Part shown: piece by piece, positions 55,627 through 64,000 of the stretch
Position numbering within the stretch: position 1 is the stretch's first letter
How the letters are laid out: each line of letters begins with the position of its first letter
Assembly: GCA_037693485.1 (NCBI GenBank)
Contig: CM075345.1
Coordinates: 81,350,001 to 81,414,000, forward strand
Direction: 5' to 3'
DNA length: 64,000 bases
Source of the DNA: Kitagawia praeruptora
Taxonomy: Eukaryota; Streptophyta; Magnoliopsida; Apiales; Apiaceae
Program-made: the position numbers and the translations under genes
Notes under the pieces: generated by a model
Database searches by the model: none
Told to the model about the DNA's origin: nothing
What the model saw: only the letters and a program-made list of their open reading frames with translations

Positions 55627-57125
55627 GTTTGGTATCAGAGCTGAGGTTATAGTAAACTAGAAACGAGAGTGAGTAGGAGTGTGTATAGTTATGTGAGAAC
55701 GTCGGAGCTCATGTAGAGTTCATGTTGGACTACCGGGTGTAGTGCCAATGATTAAGTTAAGATTTGAATGCTATGTTGAAGGATATGTTGAGATAAAACT
55801 CCCTGCGATTATTATTGTCGATGATTGAATCCTTAGTGACTATTACGAGTCGACGATGACTTAAGTTATCTAGCACCTTAGGGTGTGCATAGAAAAGAAC
55901 AGCTCTGGGATCGAACGATTATCCGTCAGAGGAGGCGATATAAAAGGCATCCGTGGAGACCTTGGCAATATCCCCATTGTTGAATCTTTTTGATTACCTT
56001 CTTAATCTATGAATTATTTGACATATCTCTAAGGGAGAATTTTGATAAAGGATATATTTCCTCTTCGAAGTTATTTTCATATACTTGTGTTAAGTCATAT
56101 TTGGTTTCAATTGTGCCAGGGGCTTTCATTATACTTACCTTCAGGTTTTCGAAGCCCTATCAAATGATTTTATTTCAAACTTCCACTTTTCTTCAATAGT
56201 TGATAATTCAGTGGTGATATAGCACCACTTGCTTGTTGAATACTAGTATCTTTCTGGTTATCCTTTTCTTTGGAAATCGCGCCTTAGAAATTGTTCGATT
56301 TTAATCCAAGGTGTCCCTTTGAGAATTAATTGCCAGAAGATGATTATTATTGACTTGACTTTGAATTTCTTTCATACTTCTCAACTTCCACTGAGACGAA
56401 CAACCCTATACATATAGGGGCCACAAGGACTATCTGTCTGTGTGATAGAAGTCTAATGGGACGCCATCACTTGTGAGTTGTGAAATACAAGAAGGCTAAT
56501 TACCTTTAGTAATGTCTTCACTGAGACACGCAACGTGAGTTCTTATGATCATATTGATCTCTCAGTAAATTCTCTTATTTTCAATAAGGTTTGTTTCAAA
56601 ACTCATAATCCTATGGTCACCAGTGGGTGACATTTGTCTTGATATGACAACTATCTTTTAAAGCTCCATGATTCTGGTTATCTCTAATGAATTTCAAGGG
56701 GATACCAGCCAGGTCGGTCAACCCGAAATTCGCTGATAGAAATTAGATTTGAGCGGAATCGCCAAGAGCAGGAGCAAATCCCAAAACGAATAGAATATCA
56801 GTGGTGAATCGATAGAATTAGTTCAATCTCTCTCTCAAGAGTGTTATGTTAATGGAATCAGTGAACTCTCTCTCAAGGATAGGATGATAGTGGCAAGATG
56901 GTCAAGATATATATGTGTGAAAGGAATAGTGATGGGGTTGTGAGACCCCAGTGATAACTGTGTCAAGTATGGATTCTATGGTTGAACTAAGGTTTCAGAG
57001 GAGTTGTTTACGAAGGGACACTATCTCCAGTATTGTAGAATAAGAGTTGATGATGAAGGAGTTAAGGAATCCCAGTAGTGGCCTTAGCTGATTCCGTGGA
57101 CGGAATCCTTTTAAGGGGGGTAGAC
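55627..57125 (+). mobile_element. LARD1 internal region, copy a
   Basis: Starts GTTTGGTATCAGAGC (Met-tRNA-type primer site) and ends with purine tract AAGGGGGGTAGAC before LTR b. 1499 bp without gag/pol; the longest frame (69 codons at 55990) has no conserved counterpart frame in LARD2. Confidence 0.93.
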
Positions 57126-58161
57126 TGTAATAACCCGAATTTTCAGAAAATGATTTTAGTATTATTTTAAGAATATTAATGTTTTCTTAAAATGAGGAGG
57201 AAATTTTTTATTTTATTTTATTGTTCATTATTCCAGTTCAAGGAATTTCAAAAGCGAATTATTTAATTATTGTCTGGTTCAGTGTAATTATGAACTATAT
57301 TATGTGATTATTGTTGGAAGGTGGAATATATGTGAAGTTGTGTTTATATGATGATTGTGTGAGTTGTGAAGGCTGATGTATTTTATTTATATTTTTGAGG
57401 ATTTAAATATATTTAAATCATGCATTTTGATCCTCTGTTAATTTTATAAAATTATCGGAGGAATTAAAAATCATGAAATCTTTTGTAATATTATCTTTAT
57501 AATATTATTTAGTTTTTAAAATGGTTGGGTGAATTAATTAGGATTTTTCGGTATTTTAAAATGATTTTAAGAGTTTTATTGTATTTAAAGGATCAAAACT
57601 TTGAAAATTCATATTTAATTCATTTTTTATCCGAAAAATATTTCGAAAATATGTACGTGCTTGTAATTTTATATTCTTGATTTTAAAAATGAAAAGTTTA
57701 ATTTTCCGAAATTTTTATTTAATTTCGATTTATAAAAGTGGTTTATTTGTTTTAAAATGAGTAAGAAGTGTTGTAATTGGGCCCGGAATGAATTATAGTA
57801 GTAATATTAGTATTGGGCCAAGCCCATTTAAATGAAAGAAAAGAACGCAGTAGAAGAGTCGAGAAAACGGGAGAGAAAGAAAAAAAAAGAGAAGAAGAAA
57901 TTGAGAGAGAAAGAAATTGGGGGCTTCAATTACAAACCAATTGGGTTAATTTCTATGTATATATATGTGTGTATGTATGTACAGGTGTGTGTATATCTCT
58001 GTGCGAGTGGTGTGTGCTCGTGGGTGTGCAGCAAATGGGAGGAAGAAGGCACGTGGGGGAGAGGCAGCGGCGGCCGGAGTAGCAGCGGTGGTGGGGCTAC
58101 GTAGAGGTGATGACAGACGCGGCAACAGTGAAGGGAAAGGGAGAAACTAGCAGGGTTGAGC

Positions 58162-58194
<33 letters not shown>

Positions 58195-59949
58195 GAAAGG
58201 GAGAGAGATGGTTTGGTGGAAGATTAATTTTGCGAGTCGAATCGGAACGAACCGAATGGTATAAATTTTTATATTTTTAAATTATGTATTTAATTATCGC
58301 ATTTAGTTAGTTTATTGTTGAATTTAATTAGTTGTAAATTGTGGTAATTTAATTAGTTAAATGGTGAGATTATTGTGGTAATTAAGTTGGATTTAAATTG
58401 TAAGTTAATATGCTAATTTTCGTAATTAGATTAATATGGTGGATTGTGAATATTATCGGGATTTCCGTATTTTATTCGGAGAGTATATATTTGTTAATTG
58501 CAATTAGTGGTATTGATTGCGAGTTTATGTGTTAATTGTTAATTGCTAAGTGTAATGGTTGGGATTAGTTGTGGTCGTTAGTGGGTAATTATGAGTTGTC
58601 GGATAATATGTGAGTTGGCTAAACTGTAAATGCTATGTGCTAAATGGTATGAATTGAGTCATAGTAATTGAGAGTTTTATTAGCTATAAATGGTTATATG
58701 CTAAATGTTATAAATCAAGTCTTAGTATTTGTTGAATGTATAATCGTCAATTACTTGGTGTTGGTAAGTATGGGAATACGTGATACATGTTAAATGTTAG
58801 AATTTTATAATAATTAGAATTGTGCTAGGGGTTATGAGAAGATCACAAGTTTTTAAATGTCAATATTTAAAGGACTTGTGTAATTCTTTTCGACTAATCC
58901 CTAGGGCTTACGAATATCCATGATTAGCTATCACGAGTATAATTAATGTACTTAAGTGATGTGATCATTGATATAGCGTAAGTAATAGTTAGTGCTAGGG
59001 GTTGTTCCCTAGGGCTTACGAACATCAATGATTGGTTGTCACGTGTATCAGTAAAATGCGTGAGAAATACGATCATTGGTGTAGCGTAAGTAGTAGTGTA
59101 AATCATTATGTGCTAGGTGCCGCATGTCTGGGCGGGTACTTTTCTTACTTGTTTATTTCTATGTTGCTGCAAGTTGAGGCAACTTTATTTTTGTAAAAGT
59201 AGGGTTATAAATTGTTTTGTTTGGCATGGAGGGACTGAGCCCATAGTCCGATAAACGAATACTACATGCCGAAATTTTCTGAAAATCCCCGGCATTTAAA
59301 TTTATTTAACTTATTTGATTTCAATGGTTTAAATGTATGATTTGGGTGTTAACTGTTTATGTGTATATGTGTTAAGTGAATTAATTCAAGGGTAATTGTT
59401 GTTTCAAGGATTTATGTGTTTCGGGGATTAAATACGTTTTGAGGATTATTTATAAACTTAGTTTTGTCATAGAATGACACTTGTATTATAATTGTATATG
59501 TTAAGTGAAGTTGACTAAATATGTTATGTGCATTAATTGGTATTTGAGTAGTCAGTTATAGGGATAACAACTATAGTACGACTTTAGGTGACTCAGTGGT
59601 AATTCTGAGTTGGGTCTACTCGAGATACGAGGTTGGACTGACGCGTACTCGTAACAATTACAGTACCATTAGGGCGTGATCAAGTGGAGCAACGTGTATC
59701 AAAAAGGAAGGATCGAGGCGTCGTGTAAAGTTCATGGAACTGCTTGGGCGAAACGTCAAGGATTTATTCGCGGTATTCCGTTTGGTGCTAAGGACCAGAG
59801 GCAAGTTTATTTATACATACTCTATCGTTCAGAGTATATTTATTTTAAAATATATGAAATGTGTAGAATAAGACCTCAGTCCATATTTGCAAGATCCTTC
59901 TATCCCTACTTTGAAAATTATTTATCTTCGGAATAATAATGATATTATG

Positions 59950-60012
<63 letters not shown>

Positions 60013-61634
60013 ATGCTTTTGTTGCTATATTGTAAGGAATATATTCCCTTGATTTTGGGAAATTAAAGAGAGATGGATATGAGTTATGGAATATGAATAT
60101 AGAAATGATTATGAATGGAGCGAATATGCTCTATGGTGAAAGAAAATGGTATCAGTTGTTATCTAGAGTTATATGGTTTATAATGCCATATTAAAAGTGT
60201 TCTTTCTGAGTATTAAAGGTTTAATAAATAATATTTGGTTATTATTTACTACTCTTAAAATAGATAGAAGGTGTTATGAATGTAAAAGTATATGTGATTT
60301 CGTGAATATAAAAGAGATGTATGAATCATAATCAAAGTACTATGGTAAATATATAGATATATTTTATAGAAATAATGTGCGAGAATGAAAATGATAGGAG
60401 TGATTGATAAATGGAAAGGTGAAATGATGTTTATGAATGGAAAAAAATGATTTGATAAAAAGGGGAATTTGCAACAGTAAGCGTAAGAGGCTGTGTGGAA
60501 GTTGCACAGTCCAGCACTTAATATTTCATTTCGGCCCAAGAGTTGCCGAAGGAGGATGTAGTGGTAGACCTTCCTCCTGGGGGATGGTGGCAGACCTACC
60601 TCCGTCTCCCGGTAGTAAAAAGGGACGGGTACGGAGGACGACTGATCATCGTGCCTCACGTATTCGGCAACAGTGAAAATCCCCAAAACTTAAAAGAAAG
60701 AATTGATAATGGTTTCAGAGTTGTGTACTGAAAAAGGAAAATGGTATGAAATGATGGAATTGTTTTACAGTAAGAAGAGAAACTGATTTTATATTACTTT
60801 TACATACAGTTGTTGTATAAAAGGAAATGGAAAGATTATATTGAGAGCTTGATTTTAAATGTTATATTACCTTGAGATATTATACTAAGATGATGTATTG
60901 ATTATTATCTGGTTATAGAAGAGAATTGATATTATATTATCAATAAGTAAGTGATTTCATATTGAATAACCAGCAAGTTTATGTTGGTGTATTACTGCGT
61001 AAACAAGATGTGGCTATTTAATTACCTTGTAACGACACCTTTTATATTATATTGGTACATTGTTCAGTTGATATTATTTTCAAACATTATACTTTCCCTA
61101 TCGAATTTCGTGGTTATAAATGTTCAAGAATGATATTAAGTATCGGTTGAATGTTGGAAACCCATACACCTGATGGGATATTTTGTTAAACTCTAGTAAT
61201 AACTTGCTGAGCAATTCTTTCGCTCATACTTGCTTGTTTTCAAATATTAACTTTTCAGTGGAAGGTAGCCGGACGAGGTTATCTGCATGGCTTAGATGAA
61301 GCGGGCAGCGTGCCCTTATGAAGACGATATGATCTAGAAAGTTTATATCTGGAGTAAGTTATATGTAAGTATATTGATGTGTAATATATATGTTACTTTG
61401 CGCAAAATAGTATTAGTTACTGGTGTACTTCTCAACGAAGTTATACTAGTAGTAAGGAGTTGATTCTTGTTTCTAGCCCTATAACCTAAAAGATGCTTGG
61501 TGGTTGGGGTCTCATTGTTGTAACTTAATTTTATTAATGACTATAGATGGTTTAATGTGGTTAAACAGGTGATTTGTTATTAAGGTTTTCCGCGTGACGA
61601 CCAAATCCCTGACCCCGGATTTGGGGGCGTTACA
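57126..61634 (+). mobile_element. LARD1 LTR, copy b
   Basis: 4509 bp, nearly identical to copy a, with scattered substitutions and length changes in (GA)n and (TA)n. It serves both as 3' LTR of the left unit and as 5' LTR of the right unit. Confidence 0.93.
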
Positions 61635-63132
61635 GTTTGGTATCAGAGCTGAGGTTATAGTAAACTAGAAACGAGAGTGAGTAGGAGTGTGTATAGTTAT
61701 GTGAGAACGTCGGAGCTCATGTAGAGTTCATGTTGGACTACCGGGTGTAGTGCCAATGATTAAGTTAAGATTTGAATGCTATGTTGAAGGATATGTTGAG
61801 ATAAAACTCCCTGCGATTATTATTGTCGATGATTGAATCCTTAGTGACTATTACGAGTCGACGATGACTTAAGTTATCTAGCACCTTAGGGTGTGCATGG
61901 AAAAGAACAGCTCTGGGATCGAACGATTATCCGTCAGAGGAGGCGATATAAAAGGCATCCGTGGAGACCTTGGCAATATCCCCATTGTTGAATCTTTTTG
62001 ATTACCTTCTTAATCTATGAATTATTTGACATATCTCTAAGGGAGAATTTTGATAAAGGATATATTTCCTCTTCGAAGTTATTTTCATATACTTGTGTTA
62101 AGTCATATTTGGTTTCAATTGTGCCAGGGGCTTTCATTATACTTACCTTCAGGTTTTCGAAGCCCTATCAAATGATATTATTTCAAACTTCCACTTTTCT
62201 TCAATAGTTGATAATTCAGTGGTGATATAGCACCACTTGCTTGTTGAATACTAGTATCTTTCTGGTTATCCTTTTCTTTGGAAATCGCGCCTTGGAAATT
62301 GTTCGATTTTAATCCAAGGTGTCCCTTTGAGAATTAATTGCCAGAAGATGATTATTATTGACTTGACTTTGAATTTCTTTCATACTTCTCAACTTCCACT
62401 GAGACGAACAACCCTATACATATAGGGGCCACAAGGACTATCTGTCTGTGTGATAGAAGTCTAATGAGACGCCATCACTTGTGAGTTGTGAAATACAAGA
62501 AGGCTAATTACCTTTAGTAATGTCTTCACTGAGACACGCAACGTGAGTTCTTATGATCATATTGATCTCTCAGTAAATTCTCTTATTTCCAATAAGGTTT
62601 GTTTCAAAACTCATAATCCTATGGTCACCAGTGGGTGACATTTGTCTTGATATGACAACTATCTTTTAAAGCTCCATGATTCTGGTTATCTCTAATGAAT
62701 TTCAAGGGGATACCAGCCAGGTCGGTCAACCCGAAATTCGCTGATAGAAATTAGATTTGAGCGGAATCGCCAAGAGCAGGAGCAAATCCCAAAACGAATA
62801 GAATATCAGTGGCGAATCGATAGAATTAGTTCAATCTCTCTCTCAAGAGTGTTATGTTAATGGAATCAGTGAACTCTCTCTCAAGGATAGGATGATAGTG
62901 GCAAGATGGTCAAGATATATATGTGTGAAAGGAATAGTGATGGGGTTGTGAGACCCCAGTGATAACTGTGTCAAGTATGGATTCTATGGTTGAATTAAGG
63001 TTTCAGAGGAGTTGTTTACGAAGGGACACTATCTCCAGTATTGTAGAATAAGAGTTGATGATGAAGGAGTTAAGGAATCCCAGTAGTGGCCTTAGCTGAT
63101 TCCGTGGACGGAATCCTTTTAAGGGGGTAGAC
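61635..63132 (+). mobile_element. LARD1 internal region, copy b
   Basis: 1498 bp, nearly identical to copy a, from GTTTGGTATCAGAGC to purine tract AAGGGGGTAGAC. Confidence 0.93.
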
Positions 63133-64000
63133 TGTAATAACCCGAATTTTCAGAAAATGATTTTAGTATTATTTTAAGAATATTAATGTTTTCTTAAAAT
63201 GAGGAGGAAATTTTTTATTTTATTTTATTGTTCATTATTCCAGTTCAAGGAATTTCAAAAGCGAATTATTTAATTATTGTCTGGTTCAGTGTAATTATGA
63301 ACTATATTATGTGATTATTGTTGGAAGGTGGAATATATGTGAAGTTGTGTTTATATGATGATTGTGTGAGTTGTGAAGGCTGATGTATTTTATTTATATT
63401 TTTGAGGATTTAAATATATTTAAATCATGCATTTTGATCCTCTGTTAATTTTATAAAATTATCGGAGGAATTAAAAATCATGAAATCTTTTGTAATATTA
63501 TCTTTATAATATTATTTAGTTTTTAAAATGGTTGGGTGAATTAATTTGGATTTTTCGGTATTTTAAAATGATTTTAAGAGTTTTATTGTATTTAAAGGAT
63601 CAAAACTTTGAAAATTCATATTTAATTCATTTTTTATCCGAAAAATATTTCGAAAATATGTACGTGCTTGTAATTTTATATTCTTGATTTTAAAAATGAA
63701 AAGTTTAATTTTCCGAAATTTTTATTTAATTTCGATTTATAAAAGTGGTTTATTTGTTTTAAAATGAGTAAGAAGTGTTGTAATTGGGCCCGGAATGAAT
63801 TATAGTAGTAATATTAGTATTGGGCCAAGCCCATTTAAATGAAAGAAAAGAACGCAGTAGAAGAGTCGAGAAAACGGGAGAGAAAGAAAAAAAAAGAGAA
63901 GAAGAAATTGAGAGAGAAAGAAATTGGGGGCTTCAATTACAAACCAATTGGGTTAATTTCTATGTATATATATGTGTGTATGTATGTACAGGTGTGTGTA
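63133..64000 (+). mobile_element. LARD1 LTR, copy c, cut by window end
   Basis: The first 868 bp of a third LTR, again starting TGTAATAACCCG and continuing as in copies a and b to the window edge. Confidence 0.93.

Noticed and set aside
55627..55645. TGGTATCAGAGC words here and at 23333 and 26671 as tRNA pieces
   Set aside because: They are primer-binding sites at fixed positions after LTR ends, not tRNA genes.

Overview
The window is repeat-packed intergenic DNA from a flowering plant, probably a eudicot with a large genome. It is AT-rich and has intron-containing plant gene fragments, plant-type Ty1-copia, CACTA, Mutator-like (MULE), hAT, Helitron, Stowaway, TRIM and SINE elements. I see no free-standing host gene, tRNA, rRNA or CRISPR. 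Almost every base can be assigned to nested or rearranged transposable elements.

Layout. 1-3555 and 8417-19927 are the two parts of one Ty1-copia element: leader, gag-deleted PR-INT, INT-RT-RNase H and 3' LTR. Its 3' LTR is interrupted by a 7.75 kb CACTA element (11302-19056) that carries a 174-bp satellite array and exon fragments of several host genes (NAC-alpha, an RS-rich protein, a WAV3-like protein, an HMGB protein). The copia integrase is split by a 4.86 kb block (3556-8416). This holds the poly(A) end of a LINE-like insertion, a piece of a large LTR, three foldback elements chained through (TA)n tracts, and a non-autonomous MULE. Pieces with matching breakpoints lie in opposite orientation at 21261-22621, so this part has been rearranged.

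22613-47902 is one non-coding long-LTR retrotransposon (a LARD, called LARD2 here; LTR about 5 kb, internal region 1.4 kb). Its 5' LTR holds a Helitron with a TRIM inside it. Its 3' LTR holds a hAT element and, in a (TA)n tract, a 14.5 kb MULE (29295-43845). That MULE encodes an intact FAR1/MULE transposase (minus strand) plus two cargo genes on the plus strand, a plant mobile domain (PMD) gene and a Ulp1-type SUMO protease. Its left arm holds a 176-bp satellite with four-monomer higher-order structure. The non-autonomous MULE at 5750-8416 keeps a remnant of the same transposase gene.

47903-51114 holds a MITE, a small Helitron, degenerate tandem repeats and another Helitron end. 51115-64000 is a second, related LARD (LARD1) arranged as LTR-internal-LTR-internal-LTR with a 6.01 kb period, running off the window.

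Most notable are: a repeat module shared by the CACTA and MULE satellites; the MULE carrying PMD plus Ulp1 cargo; recurrent insertion into (TA)n tracts; and several insertions proven by empty sites inside this same window.
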